NCBI GenBank assembly: GCA_026395675.1
Contig: JAPLYF010000087.1
Location: 1-16,387, forward strand
Direction of reading: 5' to 3'
DNA: 16,387 nucleotides
Origin: Candidatus Parcubacteria bacterium
GTDB lineage: Bacteria > Patescibacteriota > Patescibacteriia > CAIXNZ01
Below the pieces are notes generated by a model. The model was not told the origin of the DNA. It did not search any database and saw only the letters and a list, made by a program, of their open reading frames with translations. Shown here piece by piece: positions 1 through 5,755 of the stretch (within the stretch, counting starts at the first letter, position 1; each line of letters begins with the position of its first letter). A program made the translations under genes and the position numbers.

Positions 1-91
1 CAGCTTGTCGCGTACTCCAACCTTGTTTTAATACTAGCTTCGCAGTCTGCATGCGCAGATGTGGTAATTTTGGATTCATAGTGTATGGCAT
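1..91 (-). CDS. Partial helix-turn-helix, transposase-like protein (N-terminus only)
   Basis: An open frame runs from ATG at 91 leftward off the window edge, giving 30 residues that begin MPYTMNPKLPHLRM and continue AKLVLKQGWSTRQA. The pattern of a short Pro-rich start followed by a basic helix and a G-W-S-T-R-Q-A turn resembles, from memory, the N-terminal helix-turn-helix of IS481/IS3-type transposases and related DNA-binding proteins. In that family this part binds the element's terminal repeats. The region upstream has a weak GGGG stretch but no clear ribosome site. A short stem, ACCAC/GTGGT (about 106-118), lies just outside and could belong to an element end, but I cannot identify a terminal inverted repeat. 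The plus strand is also open for short stretches here. Only 30 residues are visible, so the family call is tentative. Confidence 0.4.
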   Translation of the reverse strand, partial: MPYTMNPKLPHLRMQTAKLVLKQGWSTRQA

Positions 92-143
92 ATACCCCAG
101 CTTACCACAGGGTGGTGCAAAGGTATTGAACCATAACAAACTC

Positions 144-172
144 TTGACATATTTTATAACCTATGATATAAT
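144..172 (+). promoter_or_regulatory. Consensus sigma70-type promoter for small RNA 1
   Basis: TTGACA at 144-149 and TATAAT at 167-172 are separated by exactly 17 bases. Both boxes match the bacterial housekeeping consensus perfectly. Transcription should start near 177-179, and the only thing downstream before a strong terminator at 211-245 is a short structured segment. Confidence 0.8.
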
Positions 173-176
173 GGAA

Positions 177-245
177 GCATAATGTAAGGGTAATACCTTA
201 TTGCAATGGGAAAAAGTCCAAGGCGCAAGCCTGGGATTTTTTCTT
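177..245 (+). ncRNA. Candidate small RNA 1 (about 68 nt)
   Basis: A short transcription unit lies between a perfect promoter and a perfect-looking intrinsic terminator. The 5' hairpin pairs TAAGG (185-189) with CCTTA (196-200), and GCA (177-179) can add pairs with TGC (202-204). A single-stranded purine-rich link, ATGGGAAAAA, follows at 206-215. No convincing protein is encoded: the only ATG reading far enough (207) gives 17 codons with no ribosome site and runs through the terminator. It does not match tmRNA, 6S, SRP or RNase P RNA as I know them. It may be a regulatory RNA or the leader of something lost. Confidence 0.5.
211..245 (+). terminator. Intrinsic terminator of small RNA 1
   Basis: The stem AAAAAGTCCAAGGC (211-224) pairs with GCCTGGGATTTTTT (229-242), with one A-G mismatch and one G-T wobble. 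It is closed by a GCAA tetraloop (225-228) of the stable GNRA type. The T run continues to about 245. Confidence 0.8.
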
Positions 246-257
246 TATACGAATTTT

Positions 258-370
258 AGGATAACGAATATACAAATTGGTTACGAATAATACAAATATT
301 TCATAGTAGTATTTTGACTAATTCGTAGAATCGTAGTTTATTTGCCTGCCGGCAGGTAGATTAGTATCAT
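258..370. repeat. Dispersed AT-rich intergenic repeat, copy 1, with CCTGCCGGCAGG palindrome
   Basis: This stretch holds the words CGAATATACAAATT (near 266-279), ACGAATAATACAAAT, AATTCGTAG and ATTAGTATC, and a perfect 12-bp palindrome, CCTGCCGGCAGG, at 345-356. The same words recur at 4200-4295 and 12036-12240, so it looks like a diverged copy of a genome-wide intergenic repeat rather than a gene. It sits between the two small-RNA candidates. Confidence 0.55.
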
Positions 371-371
371 C

Positions 372-400
372 TTGACAGAATCAAAAATTTCTGATATCAT
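372..400 (+). promoter_or_regulatory. Sigma70-type promoter for small RNA 2
   Basis: TTGACA (372-377) and TATCAT (395-400) are separated by 17 bases. The predicted start, about 407, coincides with the first base of the long stem of the RNA candidate at 407-503, which strengthens both calls. Confidence 0.75.
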
Positions 401-406
401 CTTAAT

Positions 407-503
407 GATGGGGATGTTGAAACCCTTACATTTACATTGTAATTGGGGTTAAATCCATTCCCATCACTAAAAAAATCGTCCCGTAGTGCGGAACGATTTT
501 TTT
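407..503 (+). ncRNA. Candidate structured small RNA 2 (about 97 nt)
   Basis: Immediately at the predicted transcription start a ten-pair stem forms: GATGGGGATG (407-416) with CATTCCCATC (456-465), including one G-T wobble. Inside it AACCC (421-425) pairs with GGGTT (446-450), and TTACA (426-430) pairs with TGTAA (438-442) around a seven-base loop. The two inner helices can stack with a TTG bulge. The RNA ends in the terminator at 469-503. No ribosome site or start codon with a plausible protein is seen. I do not recognise the fold as tmRNA, 6S, SRP RNA, RNase P or a named riboswitch. With a promoter, nested helices and a terminator in under 140 bases, this is a good RNA gene candidate of unknown role. 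Confidence 0.6.
469..503. terminator. Bidirectional terminator between small RNA 2 and topA
   Basis: AAAAAAATCGT (469-479) pairs with ACGATTTTTTT (493-503). An inner CCG/CGG extension lies beyond one C-A mismatch, around a five-base loop (484-488). A7 on one side and T7 on the other let it stop both the plus-strand small RNA and the minus-strand topA message, whose stop codon is at 511-513. Confidence 0.85.
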
Positions 504-510
504 ATTTTAA

Positions 511-2718
511 TTATTCTGTTATTTCAAAGTCGCATTCCTTGTTGCTGCATTTGATTTTGCCTTTGCCTGCAGTTACTAAAAGAGAAACACATTTTGGGCA
601 TTTTTCTCCGGTTGGTTTTGACCACAGGGCATAATCGCAGTCTGGATAACGATTGCAGGCATAAAATGTTTTGCCGCGTTTGCTTCTCTTGGCTACGATT
701 TCACCTTGTTTGCATTTGGGACAAGTAATGCCAGTTGAGGCCTGGATATTTTTTGTGAATTTACAAGCCGGATAATTGGAACAAGCTAGAAATTTGCCAA
801 AGCGTCCAATTTTGACAATCAGCGGAGATTCGCATTTGGGACATTTTTCTTTGGTTTCTTCTGCTTCTTTTTCTTCTTTGGTGACCAACATGGGCTGGAT
901 GTTTTTGCATTCTGGATAATTAGAGCAAGCTAAAAATTTGCCAAAGCGGCCAGTTTTAATGACCATGGGCGAGCTACATTTGTCGCATTTCAAATCAGTT
1001 TTTTCCTCAACCAAGGCCTTTTTGGAAATTTCTTTTTCTTTGGCTTTTAGCCTTTGAGCAAAGGGTTCATAAAACTCCTTGATTACGGGCTGCCACTTTC
1101 TTTTGCCTTCGGCAATTTCATCCAGCTCTTCTTCCATCTTGGCTGTAAAATTCAGATCCACGATTTGCGGAAAATGTTCAACTAATAAATCATTGACCAC
1201 CATGCCAATATCAGTTGGCTGGAGTTTTTTCTCTTCATTTTTCTTAACATAATTTCGTTCCTGAATGGTTGCCAGAGTTGGAGCATAAGTTGAAGGTCTA
1301 CCAATGCCATATTCTTCCATGGCCTTAATTAAGGTTGCTTCACTGTAACGAGCCGGTGGCTGGGTAAAATGCTGTAATTTTTTTAGTTCAATTAATTTTA
1401 ATTCATCATTTTCTTTTAAAACAGGTAAAATATTCTCTTTGATCGCGGTTTTATAAATTTTTAAAAAGCCGTCAAATTTAATGATTGATCCTGTAGCCCT
1501 GAAAGTATAATCATTGGCCTTGATATCAATAGTAGTAGAATCTAAAACAGCTGGCTGCATCTGGCAGGCCAAGGTTCTTTGCCAGATTAATTTATAAAGT
1601 TTTAATTGTCTGGGATTTAAATAATTGGCAATTTCATCAGGCGTGCGATAAGCATCGGTGGGCCTAATAGCTTCGTGGGCTTCTTGCGCGCCTTTGGCTT
1701 TGGTTTTGAAAAAGCTTGGCTTGTCTGGTGTATAATTTGGGCCGATTTTATTCTGGATATAATCTCGGACATTATCCAAAGAAAAGCCAGAAAGATTTAA
1801 AGAGTCAGTTCTCATATAGGTAATTAGGCCGACTGAACCTTCTGAACCCAATTCAACTCCTTCATATAATTGCTGGGCCAGCATCATGGTTTGTTTAGCA
1901 GAATAACCTAATTTTTTGCCAGCTTCTTGCTGCAAAGTGCTGGTGGTAAAGGGAGTGGGCGGCTGTCTCAGAGTTTCTTTTTTATCAATACTGATGATTT
2001 GATATTTGGCTTTTTGCAAATCAGCAAATATTTCTTGGGCTTCTTTTTCATTTTCAATGGCCAGCTTGGTTAGTTTTTTATTGCCCACTTTAATTAATTG
2101 GGCAATGAAATTCTGCTGGTTTTTTTCTAATTCAGCTTCAATTGACCAGTATTCTTCTGATTTAAAATTTTGGATTTCTCTTTCTCGGTCAACAATTATA
2201 CGGACAGCAACTGATTGGACGCGGCCAGCGCTTAAGCCGCGGGCGACTTTTTTCCAAAGCAAAGGAGAAAGCTTGTAGCCAACCAAGCGGTCCAAAATTC
2301 TGCGCGCCTGCTGGGCATCAACTAATTTTAAATCAAGATGGCGCGGATTTTTCAAGGCCTCTTCAATGGCTTTTTTAGTAATTTCATGGAAGACAATTCG
2401 TTCGGCTTTTTTTTCATCTAAATCTAAAGCTGCGGTCAAATGCCAGGCAATGGCTTCGCCTTCGCGGTCTTCGTCAGTGGCCAGAATAACTTCATTTGCC
2501 TTGGCAGCTAGTTTTTTCAGTTTATCAACGGTTTTTTTGGCCTTAGTGGGAATTTCATATTCTGGCTCAAAATTATTTTTAACATCAACGCCCAATGTTT
2601 TTACTGGCAAATCGCGAATATGACCAAAAGAAGACTCCACTTGGAAGTCTTGGCCTAAGAATTTGGTAATTGTTTTGGCTTTGGTGGGGGATTCGACGAT
2701 TACTAGGGATTTGGGCAT
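511..2718 (-). CDS. topA: DNA topoisomerase I (type IA)
   Basis: TopA relaxes negatively supercoiled DNA by cutting one strand through a phosphotyrosine link and passing the other strand through. The 735-residue product starts MPKSLVIVESPTKAKTI, the normal N-terminus of the family. The Toprim domain has Glu9 and the metal-binding DEDREGE at 82-88. The active-site Tyr301 lies in GLITYMRTDSLNLS. AGRVQSVAVRI (164-174) and PPARYSEATLIKAMEEYGIGRPSTYA are further core motifs. The C-terminus carries four Cys4 zinc ribbons from about residue 570 on, of the form CxxC...CSNYPxC; the last, with CSNKEC, is shorter. The frame extends upstream to a TTG at 2874, but those 52 residues are translated low-complexity intergenic DNA, so ATG 2718 is chosen. 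No SD sequence precedes it. It lies downstream of dprA on the same strand, a common bacterial pairing. Confidence 0.95.
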   Translation of the reverse strand: MPKSLVIVESPTKAKTITKFLGQDFQVESSFGHIRDLPVKTLGVDVKNNFEPEYEIPTKAKKTVDKLKKLAAKANEVILATDEDREGEAIAWHLTAALDLDEKKAERIVFHEITKKAIEEALKNPRHLDLKLVDAQQARRILDRLVGYKLSPLLWKKVARGLSAGRVQSVAVRIIVDREREIQNFKSEEYWSIEAELEKNQQNFIAQLIKVGNKKLTKLAIENEKEAQEIFADLQKAKYQIISIDKKETLRQPPTPFTTSTLQQEAGKKLGYSAKQTMMLAQQLYEGVELGSEGSVGLITYMRTDSLNLSGFSLDNVRDYIQNKIGPNYTPDKPSFFKTKAKGAQEAHEAIRPTDAYRTPDEIANYLNPRQLKLYKLIWQRTLACQMQPAVLDSTTIDIKANDYTFRATGSIIKFDGFLKIYKTAIKENILPVLKENDELKLIELKKLQHFTQPPARYSEATLIKAMEEYGIGRPSTYAPTLATIQERNYVKKNEEKKLQPTDIGMVVNDLLVEHFPQIVDLNFTAKMEEELDEIAEGKRKWQPVIKEFYEPFAQRLKAKEKEISKKALVEEKTDLKCDKCSSPMVIKTGRFGKFLACSNYPECKNIQPMLVTKEEKEAEETKEKCPKCESPLIVKIGRFGKFLACSNYPACKFTKNIQASTGITCPKCKQGEIVAKRSKRGKTFYACNRYPDCDYALWSKPTGEKCPKCVSLLVTAGKGKIKCSNKECDFEITE

Positions 2719-2876
2719 GATTTTGAAATAGGAAATTAGAAATAAGAAATTGGGATTTTGATGCCGAATGACGAACTCCGAATTACGAATATTGGAATAT
2801 TTTAATTTCAGATTTCGGCTTTCGGAATTCAAGTTATTACTACTATTAATAACATTAAATTCTTGACTTGTCAAAT
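2719..2876. other. dprA-topA spacer, low-complexity AT-rich DNA
   Basis: This 158-base gap holds phrases such as GAAATTAGAAATAAGAAATTGG, here split as GAAATTAG and AAATAAGAAATTGG, followed by GAATTACGAATATTGG and TTTCGGCTTTCGGAATTC. It resembles the degenerate repeat filler seen elsewhere in this window. I see no promoter, terminator or RNA structure strong enough to call, so topA probably shares the dprA message. Confidence 0.5.
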
Positions 2877-3974
2877 TTAGGTCAAAAGTATGTAATTCTG
2901 ACCTCCTAAATTTTTTATCAAACCTTTCATTTCCATTAAGCTTAGACAGCCAGTAACCAGGGAGACGGGTAGATTGCTTTTTTGGATAATTTCATCTATA
3001 TGGGTTGGTTCATGATTTAATGTTTGGATAATGATTTTCTCTTCTTTGGTTTCAGGCAAGACCTTTTGATTGGCCACAAAACTTTTTACTTCCTGTAAAT
3101 TTAATTCATCCAAAATGTCTTGATAACTCGTAATTAACTTTGCGCCTTTTTGAATAAGTTTGTGTGTGCCAATGGAATTGCGATTAAATAAAGAACCTGG
3201 CACAGCAAAGACCTCGCGGTTTTGTTCCAAAGCCAAAAAAGCAGTAATCAAAGCACCTGAAGTTTCAGCGGCTTCAATCACCAGCGTGCCTAAACTTAAA
3301 CCAGAGATAATTCTGTTACGAGTCGGGAAATTATGTTTTAAGGGCAGCATGCCAATGGGGAATTCAGTAATAATAGTACCGCCATTATTTAAAATGCTTT
3401 GGGCCAGATAGCGATTGGAAGAGGGATAAATACTTTTTTGGTCTAGGCCGCTGCCTAAGACAGCAATAGTTTTGCCTTGGGCTTCAACAGCGGAATGATG
3501 TGCAAGGGCATCAACGCCTAAAGCCAAACCGCTAGTGATTGTAAAACCATTTTGCACTAGGGGCTTAACGATTTCTGGCGTGATTTGTTTGCCGTAATTA
3601 GAAATTTTTCTAGTGCCCACTACTGCGAGATTAAATTTATTATTTAAATTTTGCAAATCGCCCTTAATGTAAAGCAAAGCCGGCGGAGTAAAAATTTCTT
3701 TTAGAAGTTTAGGATAGCTATCATCCTTGATTGTGATGGCCTCAATTTTTTCCTGCTTAATTTTTTCTAATTCTAAATCAGGATCAATATCTTTTCTAAC
3801 AATGATAAATTCTTGGGCAATGTTTGGTTCCAGACCGCTTTTTTGCAATTCTAAAAATCCTGCTTGCCAGGCAGTTTCCATATTAGGAAAATAATTGTAT
3901 AGTTTTTTAAATCTGGCTGCGCCAATTTTGGCAAACTGGGAGATGGCTAGCCAGTATTTAAGATCGTCGTTCAT
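2877..3974 (-). CDS. dprA: DNA processing protein DprA (DNA uptake / RecA loader)
   Basis: DprA binds incoming single-stranded DNA during natural transformation and loads RecA. The 365-residue protein has an N-terminal helix-hairpin-helix-like part (1-60). A Rossmann-like core follows from about 115, with VVGTRKISNYG (118-128), TSGLALGVDALAHHSA (147-162), AVLGSGLDQKSIYP (171-184), TEFPIGMLPLKHNFPTRNR (203-221) and EAAETSGALITA (234-245). A winged-helix domain closes it (about 308-363). Length and motifs are full-size with no damage. It starts at ATG 3974 without an SD and is the first gene of a dprA-topA unit. In small CPR genomes it is often kept together with competence pili, suggesting DNA uptake; that role here is inference. 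Confidence 0.93.
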   Translation of the reverse strand: MNDDLKYWLAISQFAKIGAARFKKLYNYFPNMETAWQAGFLELQKSGLEPNIAQEFIIVRKDIDPDLELEKIKQEKIEAITIKDDSYPKLLKEIFTPPALLYIKGDLQNLNNKFNLAVVGTRKISNYGKQITPEIVKPLVQNGFTITSGLALGVDALAHHSAVEAQGKTIAVLGSGLDQKSIYPSSNRYLAQSILNNGGTIITEFPIGMLPLKHNFPTRNRIISGLSLGTLVIEAAETSGALITAFLALEQNREVFAVPGSLFNRNSIGTHKLIQKGAKLITSYQDILDELNLQEVKSFVANQKVLPETKEEKIIIQTLNHEPTHIDEIIQKSNLPVSLVTGCLSLMEMKGLIKNLGGQNYILLT

Positions 3975-4158
3975 TTTTTTATTAATTGATAATGGTTTAT
4001 TAAATCAAACGGTTTTAATTTTAAATTTCTAATTTCTAATTTTAATTCAATGATTTAATGAATAAATGTTTAAACTTTGTCATTAAGACATTTAAGCATT
4101 GTTTAGGAATTAAAAATTAGTCATTAGTCATTTTAAGATTAGCATATCAAGGTCAAAC

Positions 4159-4187
4159 TTGACAAAAGCGTATTGAAATGCTATTAT
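4159..4187 (+). promoter_or_regulatory. Promoter for the leader of the 110-residue membrane protein, with overlapping palindrome
   Basis: TTGACA (4159-4164) and TATTAT (4182-4187) have the ideal 17-base spacing, so transcription would begin near 4194 and read rightward. A short palindrome, GTCAA-AC-TTGAC (4152-4163), overlaps the -35 box and could be an operator. The next open frame on this strand with a ribosome site starts at 4585, about 390 bases on. Confidence 0.65.
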
Positions 4188-4199
4188 GAAAAGTATTGT

Positions 4200-4295
4200 A
4201 ATATGATACTAATGTACTAATTTTTACTAATAATACTAATAGTAAAAGCAGGAAATAATTAGTATATTCGTAGCTGATTCGTAAATTAGTATCCA
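4200..4295. repeat. Dispersed AT-rich repeat, TACTAAT cluster
   Basis: Four direct copies of TACTAAT (4207-4213, 4215-4221, 4225-4231, 4234-4240) are followed by two inverted copies, ATTAGTA (4258-4264, 4285-4291). Words such as TATTCGTAG and ATTCGTAAATTAG link it to the repeats at 258-370 and 12036-12240. The inverted arrangement gives nested hairpins. Confidence 0.55.
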
Positions 4296-4413
4296 TAGCT
4301 CTATCTGCCAGCGGGAAATTGAAAAGAACCTCCTTCTTTTCGAAAGTACCAGGAGTTAGGGTATTTAGCTTAATGCAAAATATTCTACGCTGGTAGGTAG
4401 TACTGTGGGTATT

Positions 4414-4499
4414 AAACGCACTGTCATTCCGAACAAAGTGAGGAATCTATAACACCGATGTAATAGATCCTTCGCTACGCTCAGGATGACAGTGCGTTT
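4414..4499. repeat. 86-bp palindromic repeat element (REP/MITE-like)
   Basis: AAACGCACTGTCATTCC at the left end and GGATGACAGTGCGTTT at the right end form a near-perfect terminal inverted repeat. Inside it GAGGAATCTAT (4440-4450) faces ATAGATCCTTC (4463-4473). The phrases TGTCATTCCGAACAAAGTGA and CTTCGCTACGCTCAGGATGA match a repeat type I remember as widespread in many bacterial genomes. On the minus strand it translates to the familiar artefact VILSVAKDLL. It is non-coding and sits inside the leader of the 4585 gene. Confidence 0.75.
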
Positions 4500-4572
4500 T
4501 GGCAATTTGCGCTGGCTTGGCTGGCGCTTAAGGAAATTCAGAAATAACCCATAGTAATGGGTAGAAAAGAAA

Positions 4573-4581
4573 AAGGAGGTT
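4573..4581 (+). promoter_or_regulatory. Strong SD that fixes the start at 4585
   Basis: AAGGAGGTT lies with AGGAGG ending five bases before ATG 4585, the ideal spacing. It is the best ribosome site in the window and decides the start. Its exact complement lies in a hairpin loop at 4327-4335. Confidence 0.85.
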
Positions 4582-4584
4582 AAT

Positions 4585-4917
4585 ATGAAATTTTTGCGCG
4601 AATCTTTTGAAAGCATAATAGGAACGGTCGTGCTCCTGGCATGTCTCTTTGCTATCGGGTTGATGCTTCGGGAATTAGCCCCGATCATCACAATTCTGGT
4701 TGTTCTTTTGTTCACGATTCACTCTTTCGAAAAAAGGACAACTGCCTTGCTGGCGATTATCGGTATACTTTTTTACGCGGTTTCCTGGCACGCTGTCCAT
4801 TCTTGGGGCGTTACATCTGGGCAGCTCATATGTTTTGCCGGAATCTTATTCTGGCTTTCAGCTGTCTTCGGATCATTCGAAAGGGGTTCTGTCTCAGTCT
4901 GCGTGAGTTCAAATTAA
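4585..4917 (+). CDS. Small multi-pass membrane protein of unknown function
   Basis: I do not recognise the family. The 110 residues form about four hydrophobic segments (roughly 11-27, 33-47, 54-71 and 78-95). Short charged links such as MLRELAP and SFEKRTT separate them, and the tail is Ser/Val-rich. A strong SD, an upstream consensus promoter and a terminator at 4941-4972 show that this frame is the real gene, although other frames here are also open. Its codons (more C- and G-ending, with CTC, CTG, ATC and CGG) differ visibly from the A/T-ending neighbours, suggesting acquisition by transfer. It is a single-gene unit pointing toward the opposing pth operon. Nothing around it names a function. 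Confidence 0.7.
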   Translation: MKFLRESFESIIGTVVLLACLFAIGLMLRELAPIITILVVLLFTIHSFEKRTTALLAIIGILFYAVSWHAVHSWGVTSGQLICFAGILFWLSAVFGSFERGSVSVCVSSN

Positions 4918-4940
4918 ACAGACTATAAACAAATTTAATA

Positions 4941-4972
4941 AGGGCGACTTGTGTAAACGAGTCGCCTTTTTT
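4941..4972 (+). terminator. Terminator of the 110-residue membrane protein gene
   Basis: GGCGACT (4943-4949) pairs with AGTCGCC (4960-4966) around a ten-base loop and is followed by TTTTTT (4967-4972). It begins 25 bases after the stop codon. Confidence 0.88.
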
Positions 4973-4976
4973 AATT

Positions 4977-5019
4977 GGGGTAAGAGGGGTAAGAAGGGAA
5001 AAGAGGAGTAAGAAGGGAT
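4977..5019. repeat. Purine-rich G/A tract
   Basis: About 43 bases consist of only G and A apart from four T residues, built from imperfect repeats of GGGGTAAGA and GAAGGGA. It lies between two terminators and shows no coding sign. Confidence 0.5.
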
Positions 5020-5112
5020 AAAAAAACGCTCGGATGCATTATAAAACCCTAAAGGGTAAATTCCTGGGTAGGAGTTCAGGCTTTAGCCTTTTATAGTACC
5101 GAGCGTTTTTTT
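5020..5112. terminator. Long branched terminator hairpin of the pth operon
   Basis: AAAAAAACGCTCGG (5020-5033) pairs perfectly, 14 of 14, with CCGAGCGTTTTTTT (5099-5112). The enclosed 65 bases are themselves palindromic. ATAAAA faces TTTTAT, and three mini-hairpins sit between: CCC-TAAA-GGG, TCCT-GGGT-AGGA and GGCT-TT-AGCC. Read on the minus strand it ends in a T run and follows pth at once. The T run overlaps two bases of the pth stop codon. It can also back up the plus-strand terminator at 4941. The body looks like a REP-type repeat recruited as a terminator. Confidence 0.75.
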
Positions 5113-5680
5113 AGTTATATAAGTTCTGGACTTTTAATAAAGGTTCGCCTTCAATTAACATCTGAACAGCATTAAGGGTATTTAGAAAAACATTTTTTAA
5201 TTTTTTTTCATCTTCCAGGGAAAATTTTTGTAAAACAAATTTGTCAGCCGGGATTTTTGCTCTTAACTCATTGGCAATGCCAATTCTAAGGCGAATAAAG
5301 TTGTTGGTTTTAATCTCTTTAATAATTGAATCTACACCTTTGTTTCCGCCAGAACTAGATCCTTGGGAAATTCTGATTTTGCCAATAGGCAAATCAATGT
5401 CATCGTGAATAATTATAATATCCTGAGGTTTGATTTTGTAAAAAGTTTTGATTTTTTTGATAGCTAAGCCAGAATTATTCATAAAAGTTTGCGGCTTGGC
5501 TAAGATAATTTTTTCATTACCAAAAGTTCCCTCACAGATTTCGGCCTGGAATTTTTTATTGGGCTTAAAGGACTTTAAAATCAGGTCTTCAGCAATTGTG
5601 TCAATAATTTGAAAACCTATATTGTGTCTGGTTTTTTGATATTCTGGGCCGGGGTTGCCGAGGCCGATGATTAGTTTCAT
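5111..5680 (-). CDS. pth: Peptidyl-tRNA hydrolase
   Basis: Pth frees tRNA from peptides dropped by stalled ribosomes. The 189-residue protein is family length and shows GLGNPGPEYQKTRHNIGF (6-23) with catalytic His19, KPQTFMNNSG (62-71) with substrate-binding Asn68, HDDIDLPIGKIRI (92-104) with Asp93, and SSSGGNKGVDSII with Asn113. It is the last gene of the LCP-der-kinase-pth operon, 75 bases after the kinase gene. That gap holds an 11-bp direct repeat, TAGTAGAAAGT (5686-5696 and 5698-5708). ATG 5680 has no SD. The stop codon is fused into the terminator stem. Confidence 0.95.
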   Translation of the reverse strand: MKLIIGLGNPGPEYQKTRHNIGFQIIDTIAEDLILKSFKPNKKFQAEICEGTFGNEKIILAKPQTFMNNSGLAIKKIKTFYKIKPQDIIIIHDDIDLPIGKIRISQGSSSGGNKGVDSIIKEIKTNNFIRLRIGIANELRAKIPADKFVLQKFSLEDEKKLKNVFLNTLNAVQMLIEGEPLLKVQNLYN

Positions 5681-5755
5681 ATATTTAGTAGAAAGTATAG
5701 TAGAAAGTTTGTAAGGTTGAATCTTTTTACTTGATAAACTTTATAACTTTTAACT

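Larger units (their letters stand above)
4194..4584 (+). promoter_or_regulatory. Long structured 5' leader with an anti-SD loop
   Basis: The region between the promoter and the 4585 gene contains many paired segments. GATACTAAT (4205-4213) pairs with ATTAGTATC (4285-4293). TACTAAT (4215-4221) pairs with ATTAGTA (4258-4264), and TTTTACT (4222-4228) with AGTAAAA (4241-4247); these three are nested. GAAAAG (4321-4326) pairs with CTTTTC (4336-4341), leaving the nine-base loop AACCTCCTT (4327-4335). That loop is the exact complement of the SD region AAGGAGGTT at 4573-4581. TACCAG (4347-4352) pairs with CTGGTA (4390-4395), and ACCCAT/ATGGGT makes a hairpin just before the SD. Loop-SD pairing would block translation. 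Part of the 5' structure comes from the dispersed repeat family, so function is unproven. Confidence 0.45.

Noticed and set aside
258..370. CRISPR-like array suspected from repeated words
   Set aside because: Repeats are irregular, diverged and partly inverted, with no constant repeat or spacer length and no cas gene.
443..634. Plus-strand 63-codon frame across small RNA 2 and the end of topA
   Set aside because: It reads through the terminator at 469-503 and into topA antisense, so it is not a gene.
2719..2874. Upstream extension of topA from a TTG start
   Set aside because: The extra 52 residues translate low-complexity intergenic filler, and the normal family start, MPKSLVIVE, is at 2718.
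4365..4715. Minus-strand open frame of 116 codons
   Set aside because: It runs across the palindromic repeat, whose translation gives the well-known artefact VILSVAKDLL, and it overlaps the better-supported plus-strand gene at 4585. It has no ribosome site.
4641..4928. Alternative plus-strand frames (95 and 68 codons) inside the membrane protein gene
   Set aside because: Neither has an SD, while the 4585 frame has an ideal one and encodes coherent membrane helices.
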